From Marinospirillum minutulum DSM 6287 (GTDB taxonomy: Bacteria; Pseudomonadota; Gammaproteobacteria; Pseudomonadales; Halomonadaceae): a DNA stretch of 64,000 nucleotides. Made by a program: the position numbers and the translations under genes. This document shows, piece by piece, positions 27,717 through 37,739 of the stretch. The stretch is from the NCBI RefSeq assembly GCF_000422325.1, contig NZ_AULO01000008.1, positions 62,001-126,000 on the forward strand, given 5' to 3'. Under the pieces are notes generated by a model. That model was given only the letters and a program-made list of their open reading frames with translations. It was not told the origin of the DNA and did no database searches. The stretch's first letter is position 1; every line of letters starts with the position of its first letter.

Positions 27717-27742
27717 CTAGCTAAGGTTCAAAAATAAATCAA

Positions 27743-29767
27743 CTAAATTAACATCCTTTTATTCTGTAGTTCTTGCAGCCTATCCCTTAAGCTAGCTGCT
27801 TTTTCAAACTCTAGGCCTTTTGCTGCCTCAAACATTTCATCTTCTAACTTAGCAATAAGCTTATCGAACTCTGCCGGGCTACTGGGCAGTTCACTCACGT
27901 AATCACCCGCTGCTTCAGCGACTTTACGACGCTCATTTTTACGGTCTTTTTTACCAGCACCGGGCGCATGAGCGCCTTCCAAAATATCTTCAACTGATTT
28001 GAAAATGGTTTCAGGTGTAATACCCAGCTTTAGGTTATGAGCAATTTGTGCTGTGCGGCGACGTTCGGTTTCATCCATAGCTTTTTGCATAGAGCCAGTA
28101 ACCCTGTCGGCATAAAAAATTGCTCGCCCTTTAGCATTACGCGCAGCTCGGCCTAGGGTTTGAATTAATGCCCTTTCGGAACGCAAAAAGCCTTCTTTAT
28201 CGGCATCTAAAATTGCCACTAGAGAAACCTCGGGCATATCTAAGCCTTCTCGTAAAAGGTTAATACCCACTAATACATCATAAATACCCAAACGCAGGTC
28301 ACGAATGATTTCAACCCTTTCCACCGTGTCTATATCTGAGTGTAAATAGCGTACTTTCACGCCGTGTTCAGCTAGGTATTCACTTAAATCTTCCGACATA
28401 CGCTTGGTTAGGGTAGTGACTAATACACGATCACCTTTAGCAACCACCTTGTGAATTTCTTCTAATAAATCATCGACTTGGTTAGTGGCAGGGCGCAGCT
28501 CAATGGTTGGGTCTAACAAACCAGTGGGACGAACCACCTGCTCAACTACCTGGCCTGCATGTTCTGTTTCATAGGTGGAAGGCGTGGCAGATACAAAAAT
28601 CATTTGTGGCGCTAGCGCTTCCCACTCTTCAAAACGTAATGGGCGGTTATCTAAGGCTGAGGGTAAACGAAAACCGTATTCAACCAGCGTTTCTTTGCGT
28701 GAACGGTCGCCTTTATACATGGCACCTATTTGCGGCACAGTGACGTGGGATTCATCCAGCATTAACAGTGCATTGGCTGGCAAGTAATCAAAAAAAGTCG
28801 GCGGCGCTAAGCCTGGCTCACGACCTGATAAATAACGGGAATAGTTTTCAATACCGTTGCAGTAGCCTAATTCCACCATCATTTCTATATCGTACAAACA
28901 GCGCTGTTCTATGCGTTGCGCTTCTACTAGGCGATCATTGTTGCGTAAGAACTCTAGACGTTGGCGCAGTTCTTCTTTGATATGGTCTACCGCTTGCAGA
29001 ATAGTTTCTCTAGGCGTTACATAGTGGCTTTTTGGGTAGATGGTATAGCGTGGTACTTTTTTTAGCACTTCACCCGTTAGTGGGTCAAAAATACTGATGC
29101 GTTCGATTTCATCATCAAATAGCTCTACCCTAACCGCTTCAAACTCCGATTCAGCAGGGTAAATATCTATCACATCACCGCGCACTCTAAAGGTAGCACG
29201 GCGTAATTCCATATCATTGCGGGTATATTGCAGCTCTGCCATGCGTCTAAGTAGCTGCCTTTGGTTCATGGGTTCACCTTGGTCTAGGTGAACCACCATT
29301 TTTAAATAAGCCGAAGGATCACCCAAACCATAAATAGCCGAAACCGTTGCAACTATAATGGTGTCATCCCGCTCTAGCAGTGCTTTAGTAGCAGAAAGCC
29401 GCATCTGCTCTATGTGTTCGTTAATGGCGGCATCTTTTTCAATAAACGTATCGCTAGAGGGCACATAGGCTTCTGGCTGGTAATAGTCGTAGTAAGAGAC
29501 AAAATATTCTACTGCGTTGTTAGGAAAGAATTGCTTAAACTCGCCATACAGCTGCGCTGCCAAGGTTTTGTTGTGCACCATGACTAAGGTTGGGCGCTGC
29601 ACACTTTCAATCACCTTAGCCATGGTGAAGGTTTTACCTGAACCCGTTACACCTAAGAGGGTTTGGTGGGCTAAACCTTGCTCTAAGCCATCGACTAGCT
29701 GAGCAATGGCTTTAGGCTGATCGCCTGCAGGTTCATAATTAGAATTTACTTCAAAACGCCTACGCAT
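27743..29767 (-). CDS. uvrB: Excinuclease ABC subunit B
   Basis: The damage-verifying helicase-like subunit of nucleotide excision repair. Seen: Walker [15 protein letters not shown], the beta-hairpin region [25 protein letters not shown] (Walker B), helicase motifs VSATPSTYE and [10 protein letters not shown], motif [11 protein letters not shown], and the C-terminal UVR domain [24 protein letters not shown]. Length 674 is standard. It is transcribed toward the shared terminator with the chemoreceptor. The upstream gene on the same strand is about 80 bases away. Confidence 0.97.
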   Translation of the reverse strand: MRRRFEVNSNYEPAGDQPKAIAQLVDGLEQGLAHQTLLGVTGSGKTFTMAKVIESVQRPTLVMVHNKTLAAQLYGEFKQFFPNNAVEYFVSYYDYYQPEAYVPSSDTFIEKDAAINEHIEQMRLSATKALLERDDTIIVATVSAIYGLGDPSAYLKMVVHLDQGEPMNQRQLLRRMAELQYTRNDMELRRATFRVRGDVIDIYPAESEFEAVRVELFDDEIERISIFDPLTGEVLKKVPRYTIYPKSHYVTPRETILQAVDHIKEELRQRLEFLRNNDRLVEAQRIEQRCLYDIEMMVELGYCNGIENYSRYLSGREPGLAPPTFFDYLPANALLMLDESHVTVPQIGAMYKGDRSRKETLVEYGFRLPSALDNRPLRFEEWEALAPQMIFVSATPSTYETEHAGQVVEQVVRPTGLLDPTIELRPATNQVDDLLEEIHKVVAKGDRVLVTTLTKRMSEDLSEYLAEHGVKVRYLHSDIDTVERVEIIRDLRLGIYDVLVGINLLREGLDMPEVSLVAILDADKEGFLRSERALIQTLGRAARNAKGRAIFYADRVTGSMQKAMDETERRRTAQIAHNLKLGITPETIFKSVEDILEGAHAPGAGKKDRKNERRKVAEAAGDYVSELPSSPAEFDKLIAKLEDEMFEAAKGLEFEKAASLRDRLQELQNKRMLI

Positions 29768-29844
29768 TGTTTAGCCTTTAATTGCTTGATTAGCCTAGAT
29801 AAAAAATATGCTTTTAGTAGCCTAGCTAGTTATTCACGGCTTCT

Positions 29845-31131
29845 TTAACGCCCAACGCCAAAATAAGTAAAACCTAAAGAGCGTACATAAGCTGGATCAT
29901 AAATATTACGTCCATCTAGAATAACTGGCTGCTTCAGTGAGTTTTTAATTTCTTCAAAATCTGGCGTCCAGTAGGCTTTCCACTCGGTTACTAACAATAG
30001 AGCATCGGCTTCTTTTAACGCGTCGTAAGGTGTATCACAAAACTCTAAATCATCACGCTTGCCTGCCCAATCACTTAAAGCTGGCATGGCTTTGGGGTCG
30101 TGAATTTTTACTTTAGCACCCTGCGCCCATAAAGCTTGTAATAATCGCAGAACGGGGGCGTTATCAATTCTATCGCTACCCGGTTTAAAAGCTGCGCCCC
30201 AAATTGCAAAGGTACGGCCTTTTAAATCGGTTTTAAAGTAATCCCATAGCTTGCGGAAGAGTAATTCTTTTTGGCGTTCATTAATGCTTAGCACTTCTTC
30301 TAATAGGTCTGAACCTACACCACTGGATTCAAGTGAATGAGCAAGGCTCATTACATCACGCGAAAAACTTAAGCCTCCAAAACCACAGCCGGGGTAGAGG
30401 TAATGCTCACCTATGCGTTGATCAGAACCAACGCCTTGGCGCACTTTTTCAATATCTACCTGTAAAGAATCAGCTAAGTTAGCCATATCATTCATAAAGC
30501 TTAGGCGGGTCGCCAACATGCCGGTTATAGCAAGTTTAGTGAATTCTGCTTCACGCGGTGTCATCACCATGAGGTTGTCGCGGCGGCGATTAAATGGACG
30601 CAGGATTTCTCTAACTTCGGCTTCAGCCCAATCGCTAGAAGAACCTAAGAGGAGATGATTAGGTCTTGTGAAACCAGCAATCGCAGACCCTTCTTGCATT
30701 AAATCAGGTAGGCTAACGGCAAAACGTTTGGCTGATGAACTGCCGCTGGTTTGTAAAAGCGCTTCTAGGTATTCCGTAGTTCCCACTGGAAAAGTGCTTT
30801 GGTTAATTAACAGTACATCGGCCTCTGGCACCTTGGCTAACTTCTTAATCAGCAGGGCGGCCTCATCCTGCTGATTAGGTGCCATAGCCAAGAAAATACG
30901 TTGAGGGTTATTTGAAGGCTTATAGTTTAAAGAAACGGTTAATCGACCTGAGTTTAACTGTTCAGACAAGAAGGCATCTAACCCTGGCTCCCGCCATAAA
31001 GAGTTTCCCTGCTCAAGGGAATGCAAGTGACGCGCTTCATCAACATAAAGTAAAACTTCATGACCTGTTGAAGCTAAAGCAGCAGCCGTTACCTGCGCAC
31101 AAAGGCTAGAACCTGCAACAACCAAATGCAT
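29845..31131 (-). CDS. UDP-glucose/GDP-mannose dehydrogenase-family protein with altered active site
   Basis: A 428-residue protein with the three UGDH domains. The C-terminal domain reads WGAAFKPGSDRIDNAPVLRLL. Several hallmark residues differ. The N-terminal Rossmann motif is GSSLCA (residues 7-12) instead of GxGYVG. The catalytic block GGSCFPKD is GGLSFSRD (252-259), so the nucleophilic Cys is Ser255 and the Lys is Arg258. The Asn four residues after K199 is Thr203. Asp259 and Lys199 remain, and an extra Cys sits at 249 (PGCGFGG). Normal UGDH oxidation to UDP-glucuronate is therefore doubtful. It follows galU by two bases, so a role tied to UDP-glucose is likely. Confidence 0.8.
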   Translation of the reverse strand: MHLVVAGSSLCAQVTAAALASTGHEVLLYVDEARHLHSLEQGNSLWREPGLDAFLSEQLNSGRLTVSLNYKPSNNPQRIFLAMAPNQQDEAALLIKKLAKVPEADVLLINQSTFPVGTTEYLEALLQTSGSSSAKRFAVSLPDLMQEGSAIAGFTRPNHLLLGSSSDWAEAEVREILRPFNRRRDNLMVMTPREAEFTKLAITGMLATRLSFMNDMANLADSLQVDIEKVRQGVGSDQRIGEHYLYPGCGFGGLSFSRDVMSLAHSLESSGVGSDLLEEVLSINERQKELLFRKLWDYFKTDLKGRTFAIWGAAFKPGSDRIDNAPVLRLLQALWAQGAKVKIHDPKAMPALSDWAGKRDDLEFCDTPYDALKEADALLLVTEWKAYWTPDFEEIKNSLKQPVILDGRNIYDPAYVRSLGFTYFGVGR

Positions 31132-31133
31132 GA

Positions 31134-32021
31134 TTAAGCCTCCGGCAGTTGGTTAATCAGTTTGCGGAAATCACCGCTTACTTCAGGATGGCGTAAAGCA
31201 TGTACTAAAATGGCATGTAAATAACCTAGCTTGCTACCACAGTCATAGGTTTCGCCCTGCATACGGTAAGCTTCGGCACCACTTTCTTGTAATAAGGCAT
31301 CGAGTGCATCGGTTAGCTGAATTTCATTGCCTGCACCAGGCTGGGTGGCTGCTAAAAGTTCAAAGATTCTAGGCGGTAAAACATAACGCCCAACTATAGC
31401 TAGGTTAGACGGTGCTTTATCTACGGCTGGCTTTTCAATCATGGCTTGCATGGGTTTGCTTTCCCCAGCAGCTAAAGCTGCACCTTCTTTTAAAGCCACT
31501 ATGCCGTATTGATCAACTCTTTCTTGCGGCACAGCATCCACTAAAATTTGCGCTAAACCCGTTTCTGTAAAACGCTGATTCATGTAGGCTAAATCTGTTT
31601 TTAATTGATTAAAGTTATCAACTAACACATCAGGCAGAAGCACAGCAAAAGGCTCATCACCCACTACTTCACGTGCACACAAAATAGCATGACCTAAACC
31701 CAAGGCACGCCCTTGGCGCACGCTAACCACACGAATACCTGGGGGTAAAATACTCCGCAGTTCTTTTAGTAGCTTTGTTTTACCTCGTTGTTCTAATTCA
31801 TTTTCTAATTCATAGTGAACATCAAAGTGGTCCTCAATGGCTTTTTTAGCACCATGAGTCACTAATATTATTTCAGTAATACCTGCTGCAATAGCTTCCT
31901 CTACTACCTGCTGAATAACGGGCTTATCTACTAGGGTAAGCATTTCTTTAGGTATGGCTTTACTAGCCGGTAAAAAACGCGTGCCTAAGCCAGCTACAGG
32001 TAAAACTGCTTTGCGAATCAT
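31134..32021 (-). CDS. galU: UTP-glucose-1-phosphate uridylyltransferase
   Basis: This makes UDP-glucose from UTP and glucose-1-phosphate, feeding envelope polysaccharides. The nucleotidyltransferase signature LPVAGLGTRFLPASKAIPKEM opens the protein. DKPVIQQVVEEAI, AVLLPDVLVD, MIEKP and YDCGSKLGYLHA follow. I take the ATG at 32021 with GGAG seven bases upstream; a TTG four codons earlier overlaps the ribosome site. Length 295 is typical. It is cotranscribed with the dehydrogenase homologue that begins two bases after its stop. Confidence 0.95.
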   Translation of the reverse strand: MIRKAVLPVAGLGTRFLPASKAIPKEMLTLVDKPVIQQVVEEAIAAGITEIILVTHGAKKAIEDHFDVHYELENELEQRGKTKLLKELRSILPPGIRVVSVRQGRALGLGHAILCAREVVGDEPFAVLLPDVLVDNFNQLKTDLAYMNQRFTETGLAQILVDAVPQERVDQYGIVALKEGAALAAGESKPMQAMIEKPAVDKAPSNLAIVGRYVLPPRIFELLAATQPGAGNEIQLTDALDALLQESGAEAYRMQGETYDCGSKLGYLHAILVHALRHPEVSGDFRKLINQLPEA

Positions 32022-32203
32022 ACTTAACTCCAAGTATAAGGTTTGAGCTAATGAATTTTGCTGTCAATATAATACCAGAGAGTATGCCAGAAGCAGCTTT
32101 GCTATACCTTGCTAACCTGTCAATTTGTAGCAATATGTTAAGATATATGTAAAATTGACCTATGAAATTAATGCTTGCCTGAAACTTGAGTACTTAAAAT
32201 CAG

Positions 32204-33316
32204 ATGGAACAGAAACCTAACTACCAAAAAGTAGCCATTAATGATTTAACCAGTGGCATGTGGGTTTGTCGGCTTGATAGTGATGTAGAAGACCAGCCCT
32301 TTGAAACACGTGGCTTTTATTTTTCTAACCTTAAGCAGTTACGCGCTATCGCTGCTGATTGTCGCTATGTTTATATTGATAACAACCGCAAAGATACTCG
32401 CAAACTTTATCTAAATATTCGTACCCAAATGGACCGTGTTTTTGCTGACTTACGCATGGGTAAAGCATTAAAACATAAACGTATGCGGCAGGTGCTTAAA
32501 GATTTAATGGAAGCGGTATTGCATGACAGCAAAAGTATGCTTTATCTAGCCATGATGCGTGAACACCAAGATGACCTGGTTGCTAAAGCAGTGACTGTTG
32601 CTGTTTTAAGCTTAGCCTTTGCTAAGCATCTGTCTTTAAAGCAAAGCGATTTAATTCCCCTAGGTATGGGGGCGCTCTTGCACCCAGTTGGCCTACTTAA
32701 AGTGCCTAATAAAATTCTTAGCAAGTCACAGCCCTTAACAACAGAGGAGCTGGCTTTAGTAAGGCAATACCCGCAACAGGGTTATAGCTATTTACAGGAA
32801 CAGGCGAGTTTTGATGCAGCAACCCTGGATATAGTATTACACCACCAAGAGCGCATTAATGGTGAAGGTTACCCTAACCAATTAAAAGGTAAGGAAATTA
32901 GTTTTTTAGCTCGTATTGTAGCCATTACTTCTGTTTACGAAGCACTCACACGTAAGCGGAGTGATAGAGAAGCGCTATCTCCCTCTAAAGCACTCAGTCA
33001 ACTTTATCGTTAGCGCTTTAAAGATTTTGATAACCGGCTAGTTGAAAAGTTTATTCAAAGCCTAGGTGTCTACCCACCTGGCTGCTTGGTTGAGCTAAAC
33101 ACAGGGGCTTTAGCTGTTGTTTATGCAACTCACCCAGACCAACGACTTAACCCCAAGGTTAAACTCTTAACTTCTAAAGACTTAGAACCCTTGGCTAAGC
33201 AAGAAGAAATAGATTTAGCCATAACAAAAGACATGAATATTATTAAAGCGCTGGATCCCAAAGAACCTCGTTTTGAAAAGCTGTTAAAAGAGATACTTAA
33301 CGAAACAGAGGCTTAG
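32204..33316 (+). pseudogene. HD-GYP-family gene interrupted by an in-frame TAG
   Basis: An ATG at 32204 opens a DUF3391-like N-terminal domain (about 1-115) and an HD-GYP-like domain. The frame stops at TAG (33011-33013) after 269 codons, but continues unbroken for 100 more codons to TAA at 33316, encoding RFKDFDNRLVEKFIQSLGVY and a normal family C-terminus. Metal-site residues are also eroded: the HD pair is H160-P161 (LLHPVG), the HP..G His is Tyr, and the Asp of the DxYDALT motif is Ser243. HH 213-214 and GYP 222-224 remain. Phosphodiesterase activity is thus unlikely even if the stop were read through. It converges with the YciK-like gene, four bases away. Confidence 0.82.
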
Positions 33317-33320
33317 CTTT

Positions 33321-34079
33321 TTATCTATCTGGTTGAGCATTAAACTGTTGTCCTGTAATTCCCTTGCTAGCTGGTCCCATAAGGTAGAGGTAGGTTCCCA
33401 TAATTTCTTCTGGTTTACGCAGGGTATCAGGATGCTCGGCAGGAAAGGCATCGGCGCGCATTTGGGTACGAGTAGCACCTGGGTTAAGACTGTTAACACG
33501 TATATTGCTAATATTTTCTAGTTCTTGCGAAAGTACTTGTACAAAGCCTTCCGTAGCAAACTTTGAACAAGCATAAGGTCCCCAAAAAGCTCTACCAACT
33601 CGGCCTACAGAAGATGAGGTAAAGATAATTGATGCGTCTTCTGCTTGCTCTAACAAAGATAGCGTTGCTTGCTGCAACATAACTTGAGCATTAAAGTTAA
33701 TGTGCATTACGCGCTGCCATAGCTCTGGGTTGTAGGACTGTACTGGGCTGATAGTCCCTAGAATGCTGGCATTATGTAGAATGCCATCGAGACGACCAAA
33801 GGTTTCATAAAGACGGTCTGCCATGGCTTGGTAATCTGGCCAAATAGCACCTTCTAAATCTAAAGGGTAGATAGCTGGCTCTGGCCCACCTAGCGCTAGT
33901 ATTTCATCGTAGACAGCTTCTAATTTACTAATGGTTCTGCCTAATAAAATTACACTAGCACCTTGGTTAGCATAGGCTTTAGCTGCAGCACGGCCAATAC
34001 CTGAGCCTGCACCTGTAACTAAAATAACTTTATCTTTTAATAACCCTGCTGCTGGCTGGTAATCAAATTCACACAACAT
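33321..34079 (-). CDS. yciK: Short-chain dehydrogenase/reductase, YciK-like
   Basis: A 252-residue classical SDR oxidoreductase. The cofactor site is TGAGSGIGRAAAKAYA, the NNAG-type motif is HNASILG, the catalytic Ser lies in FTSSSVGRVG and the Tyr/Lys pair in GPYACSKFATEG. The opening CEFDYQPAAGLLKDKVILVTG is the YciK pattern. Substrate unknown; YciK proteins are conserved gammaproteobacterial reductases. It begins 15 bases after cpoB ends on the same strand, so it may be the last gene of the tol-pal transcript, although YciK is usually found elsewhere. Confidence 0.88.
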   Translation of the reverse strand: MLCEFDYQPAAGLLKDKVILVTGAGSGIGRAAAKAYANQGASVILLGRTISKLEAVYDEILALGGPEPAIYPLDLEGAIWPDYQAMADRLYETFGRLDGILHNASILGTISPVQSYNPELWQRVMHINFNAQVMLQQATLSLLEQAEDASIIFTSSSVGRVGRAFWGPYACSKFATEGFVQVLSQELENISNIRVNSLNPGATRTQMRADAFPAEHPDTLRKPEEIMGTYLYLMGPASKGITGQQFNAQPDR

Positions 34080-34094
34080 TATTTAAATCCAAAA

Positions 34095-34862
34095 TTATTT
34101 TTTAAGGTAGTTACGAGCTAGGTCTGCGGCTGGCTCACGCGGATGTTCAGCTATAACACTTTCCATGGTTTCTTTTGCTTTGTTGTTATTACCATAGCGA
34201 GCATAAATTAAACCTAGCTTGTACTTAGAGTCTGCAATTTTAAAACTATTAGGATGATTGCTAACCACCGCATTAAACATTTTTTCTGCATCGGCTGTGC
34301 GGTTTTGTGCCATATAAATTTCGCCTAACCAATAGTAGGCGTTACCTACAAGACGAGAACTGGGGTATTCACGAATAAAAGCTTGAAAACTTGCAATCGC
34401 TTCTTCAAAACGCTGTTCTGGCACATGCGCATAAGCTTTATTGTAAGCTTGCTGATCATTAACACCTGATACTTCTGGTGGAGTAGCTTTTATAGGGGCG
34501 GTAGGTTGGCTCGGTGGTTTGCTAAGGGGTGTTTCTTCTAGAACAAGAATTCGTTTGGCATACTCTTGCGCTCGCTGATCTAAATCTAAATAGCGGTTAC
34601 GCTGCTCAGTTTGCATTTTTGAAAGGGTGTTTTCTTGTTGTTCAACCATGTTGCGCAAAGCTTTGATCTCTTGTTGCATTTGTTCTATTTGCATTAAGAG
34701 TTCTGCATTAGCAACTGCGGCAGCTCGTGATTCAGCATGAGAGGGGGTTGAGAAAAGTGCAAGACTAAGGGAAGTTAATAAGGCTAAAGTAAAAAGAAAA
34801 CGGGGGGCTAAATTAGCCCCCGCATTCTCTCTGACTTTGGCAATAAATTGATTTGCTTTCAC
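34095..34862 (-). CDS. cpoB: Cell division coordinator CpoB (YbgF)
   Basis: A periplasmic protein that links Tol-Pal driven outer-membrane constriction with peptidoglycan synthesis at division. A signal peptide ends near SHAES. A trimerising coiled coil (LLMQIEQMQQEIKALRNMVEQ region) is followed by a Pro-rich linker and three TPR-like repeats (AYNKAYAHVPEQRFEEAIASF, NAYYWLGEIYMAQ and SKYKLGLIYARYG). It starts with GTG at 34862, with GGAG nearby, 21 bases after pal. Length 255 is normal. Confidence 0.93.
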   Translation of the reverse strand: MKANQFIAKVRENAGANLAPRFLFTLALLTSLSLALFSTPSHAESRAAAVANAELLMQIEQMQQEIKALRNMVEQQENTLSKMQTEQRNRYLDLDQRAQEYAKRILVLEETPLSKPPSQPTAPIKATPPEVSGVNDQQAYNKAYAHVPEQRFEEAIASFQAFIREYPSSRLVGNAYYWLGEIYMAQNRTADAEKMFNAVVSNHPNSFKIADSKYKLGLIYARYGNNNKAKETMESVIAEHPREPAADLARNYLKK

Positions 34863-34883
34863 GTCAGAGGACTCCGCTTAATA

Positions 34884-35429
34884 CTAGTAGTTAAACTCTA
34901 CACGGCGGTTTTTGCTATAAGCTTGGCTAGATTGACCTCTAACTGCTGGTCGCTCTTCACCGTAGCTAACTACTTCTAGCTGGCTTGCATCTACGCCCTG
35001 TAGTGATAAGTAACGCTGTACAGAGTTACCACGACGCTCACCTAGTGCTAGGTTGTACTCAGGTGTACCACGCTCATCTGTGTGACCTTCTAGCTTAACT
35101 TTTGCAGAAGGGTTTGCCATTAAGTAAGCGGCATGGCCATTCAACACATCGTAAAATTCACTACGAATGTTCGACTTGTCAAAGTCAAAGTAAATAGTAT
35201 TAATAGCAGGTAAAATAGCATCGCTTGCTGCGTTAGCTTCTGCTTCTGCAGCAGCAGCGCTGTCAGCAGCTTCTGCAACGGCACCATCACTTGAGAGCAC
35301 TTCTTCTGCTACAACTTCTTCCGTTACTTCGTCTGCTACTTCTTCTGTGTTGCCTGTACTACCACAACCAGCAACAAGCGCTAAAACTGCTGCTAATGCA
35401 AACACCTTGCTATGTTTCATAAGTTCCAT
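34884..35429 (-). CDS. pal: Peptidoglycan-associated lipoprotein
   Basis: An outer-membrane lipoprotein that binds peptidoglycan and TolB. The lipobox LVAGC places the lipidated Cys at residue 22. The OmpA_C domain (about 78-181) has IYFDFDKSNIR, LEGHTDERGTPEYNLALGERR and the C-terminal NRRVEFNY, with the diaminopimelate-binding Asp and Arg. Between them a linker of about 45 residues carries 14 Asp/Glu and no Lys/Arg, more acidic than the E. coli linker. GGAG precedes the ATG at 35429. Confidence 0.96.
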   Translation of the reverse strand: MELMKHSKVFALAAVLALVAGCGSTGNTEEVADEVTEEVVAEEVLSSDGAVAEAADSAAAAEAEANAASDAILPAINTIYFDFDKSNIRSEFYDVLNGHAAYLMANPSAKVKLEGHTDERGTPEYNLALGERRGNSVQRYLSLQGVDASQLEVVSYGEERPAVRGQSSQAYSKNRRVEFNY

Positions 35430-35519
35430 AATTTTCTCCAGTTACTTTTTTTTATTGCACTTTGACCCTTGACAGTTATTGCTTCAGGCCATCACTTTAA
35501 CTTAATAGTTAAAATTTGT

Positions 35520-36836
35520 TTAATTCAAATAGGGTGACCAAGCAGGCTCTCGCACATTGCCATTTGCTGCTGGTAATTCATACTGAATTCTACCATCAGT
35601 TGACACAACACCCAGCACACCTTTTTCACCGATCATTAAAGCATAAATAACCATCGCACCGTTAGGAGCCACACTAGGTGATTCATCTAGCGGAGAGGTT
35701 GAAAGAATACGCATACGACCCGTGTCCATATTAAGCGCAGCTATACTAAATAGTCCACCTCCAGATCCCCTATGTACCATAAATATTTCTCTTCCATCTG
35801 GGGAGTAACGTGGACGAGCATTATAGTTACCTTCAAAACTTAATCTGCTTTCTTCGCCACTCAATAAATTAATCCGATAAACCTGTGGTCCTCCGCTACG
35901 TCCCGAGGTAAAGATAAGGCTTTTTCCATCAGGCGACCATGAAGGTTCGGTATCTATCGCGTAATGATGCGTGACTCTTGTTAACCTTCGGTCATCTAAA
36001 TGATAAATATATATTTCTGCATTGCCATCACGCGACAAGGTCATGGCAATTTTTTTCCCATCGGGTGACCAGGCGGGTGACCCATTTAAGCCTTTAAAAT
36101 TAGTCAGTTGATAACGCTTACCTGTTGCTAACTCTTGTACAAAAATAGCTTGTCGACCTGTTTCAAAAGATACATAAGCTAACTTCTTTGCATCAGGCGA
36201 CCAGCTTGGTGACAACAGGGGCTGTTTAGAGGTCAAAATAGTACGTGATTTTTGACCATCGGCATCGGCAACATGCAGTCGGTAGGTGTAATCCATAGTA
36301 TTGCCTTTTTGAACTGAGGTTATATAAGCAATACGGGTAGAAAAAATACCTTTTTGTCCTGTCAGCCTTTCGTAAATTCGATCACTAATAAAGTGCGCTC
36401 TGTTGCGTAGGTTATCTAGGTTGCCTGCTACGCTTTCTGATAACAAAGATTCTTGTCGGTTAATATCAAATAACTCGTATCTTATACGGATATTCTTACC
36501 CTCTAAGGCTTCAATGCTTCCTACAACCAAGTAGTTAACCTTAAGTAAGCGCCAGTCTCGATAAACTACTTCTTCTGCTTTAGTTGGCAGACTTATTAAA
36601 TCTTCACGGGGCAATGCACGAAACAAGCCTGTTCTGGCAAGGTTTGCTGAAATTACTCCAGCGACATCTTCATTTAAGCTACCCTTTCCCTTCCACATAA
36701 AAGGTACTAAAGCTACAGGTATTGCTTGATCATTGCCCTTAGTAATTCTAATGATTAAGTCAGCTTGTGCTAAAGAGCTTAACAGTAAGACTAAAGCAAG
36801 TAAGCTTGTCGTAATTAAGTGACGTGCATTGATCAC
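35520..36836 (-). CDS. tolB: Tol-Pal system beta-propeller protein TolB
   Basis: A periplasmic beta-propeller protein of 438 residues that shuttles between TolA and Pal. A signal peptide ends near LAQADLII. An alpha/beta N-terminal domain is followed by the propeller with repeated [15 protein letters not shown] and SPDGREIFM blades. Its start overlaps the end of tolA by four bases, a standard coupling. A 90-base gap separates it from pal. Confidence 0.96.
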   Translation of the reverse strand: MINARHLITTSLLALVLLLSSLAQADLIIRITKGNDQAIPVALVPFMWKGKGSLNEDVAGVISANLARTGLFRALPREDLISLPTKAEEVVYRDWRLLKVNYLVVGSIEALEGKNIRIRYELFDINRQESLLSESVAGNLDNLRNRAHFISDRIYERLTGQKGIFSTRIAYITSVQKGNTMDYTYRLHVADADGQKSRTILTSKQPLLSPSWSPDAKKLAYVSFETGRQAIFVQELATGKRYQLTNFKGLNGSPAWSPDGKKIAMTLSRDGNAEIYIYHLDDRRLTRVTHHYAIDTEPSWSPDGKSLIFTSGRSGGPQVYRINLLSGEESRLSFEGNYNARPRYSPDGREIFMVHRGSGGGLFSIAALNMDTGRMRILSTSPLDESPSVAPNGAMVIYALMIGEKGVLGVVSTDGRIQYELPAANGNVREPAWSPYLN

Positions 36837-37729
36837 GGTGCTAAGTCCTCTGGTGTAAATACAAAGATTAGTTGCCTAAATTTATCGCGTTGGCGTGGTT
36901 CTAAACGTAATAAGGGAAAGGGGGCGGCCTTTTCTACTGCTTGAACGGCAGAACGGTCAAATGCACTGTTACCACTTGTCTTAATTATTTTTATTCCCCC
37001 ATTAGCCAATTCACCTGTACCTAACAAAGCTACCTCTAAAGTGGTTTCTAGCTCACTGTCGACCCCTGGCGGTCTAATCCATTGACTAGAAATCATATCG
37101 AACATAACGCTTTCCATACTGGCAATGGCTTCGGCATCTATTGCTGCTTGTTCAGCCACTCTTTGCGCACGTATGCGCTCTGACTCTTCCCACAGGCGTT
37201 GTTCTTCAGCCCGTTGCTTTGCTGCTTCCTGCTCACGCCTTGCTTCTACACGCCGTTTGATGGCTTCTTCTTCTGCACGTTGTTTTTCTGCTGCTGTTTT
37301 CTTTTTTTGTTCTTCTTCTTTTTTGCGTTTTAGCTGCAGTTGTTTTTGCTGTTCTGCTTGCTGCTTCTCTGCTGCTTTCTTTTTGGCTGCGGCTTCACGC
37401 TCTGCTTGTGCCTTTTTTTGTGCTTCTACTAAGCGTTTTTGCTCTGCAGCTTCGCGTTCAGCAGCTAGACGCTTTTGTTCTGCCGCTTTTTGTTGTGCTT
37501 CACGCTTTTTAGCTTCTTCTTGTTGTTGACGTTTTTTTATTTCTTGCTGGGCTTTTTCACGTCTAGCTAGGGCTGGGTCTTTTGCCATCATGGTTGCTTG
37601 TATGATGGGCTGTTGCGTAGGTTGCTTAAGGGTGCGGGTATTGGCTCCTTGCCAAACTAACAACACCAGTACTAGCGCATGCATTAGCAAGGCTAGAGTA
37701 ACTGAAATAGGCAAACTACTTGCTTTCAC
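36833..37729 (-). CDS. tolA: Cell envelope integrity protein TolA
   Basis: An inner-membrane protein that transduces TolQR energy across the periplasm. One N-terminal membrane helix ([19 protein letters not shown]) is followed by a helical rod of about 150 residues rich in Lys, Glu, Ala and Gln (about 50-205). The C-terminal TolA_C domain contains [20 protein letters not shown]. Length 298 is shorter than E. coli TolA mainly in the rod. The rod DNA is low in complexity, which produces a long antisense open frame that is not a gene. Confidence 0.93.
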   Translation of the reverse strand: MKASSLPISVTLALLMHALVLVLLVWQGANTRTLKQPTQQPIIQATMMAKDPALARREKAQQEIKKRQQQEEAKKREAQQKAAEQKRLAAEREAAEQKRLVEAQKKAQAEREAAAKKKAAEKQQAEQQKQLQLKRKKEEEQKKKTAAEKQRAEEEAIKRRVEARREQEAAKQRAEEQRLWEESERIRAQRVAEQAAIDAEAIASMESVMFDMISSQWIRPPGVDSELETTLEVALLGTGELANGGIKIIKTSGNSAFDRSAVQAVEKAAPFPLLRLEPRQRDKFRQLIFVFTPEDLAP

Positions 37730-37739
37730 CTATATTTCC

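Noticed and set aside
5247-33013. Genome-wide stop codon reassignment as the reason for the in-frame stops
   Set aside because: TAG and TAA both end ordinary genes here (gloB ends TAG, nudC ends TAG), so a global recoding is excluded.
37125-37529. Long plus-strand open frame, Ser/Cys/Ala-rich
   Set aside because: It is the antisense of the Lys/Glu/Ala-rich TolA rod, where low codon diversity removes antisense stops; no ribosome site or plausible protein.
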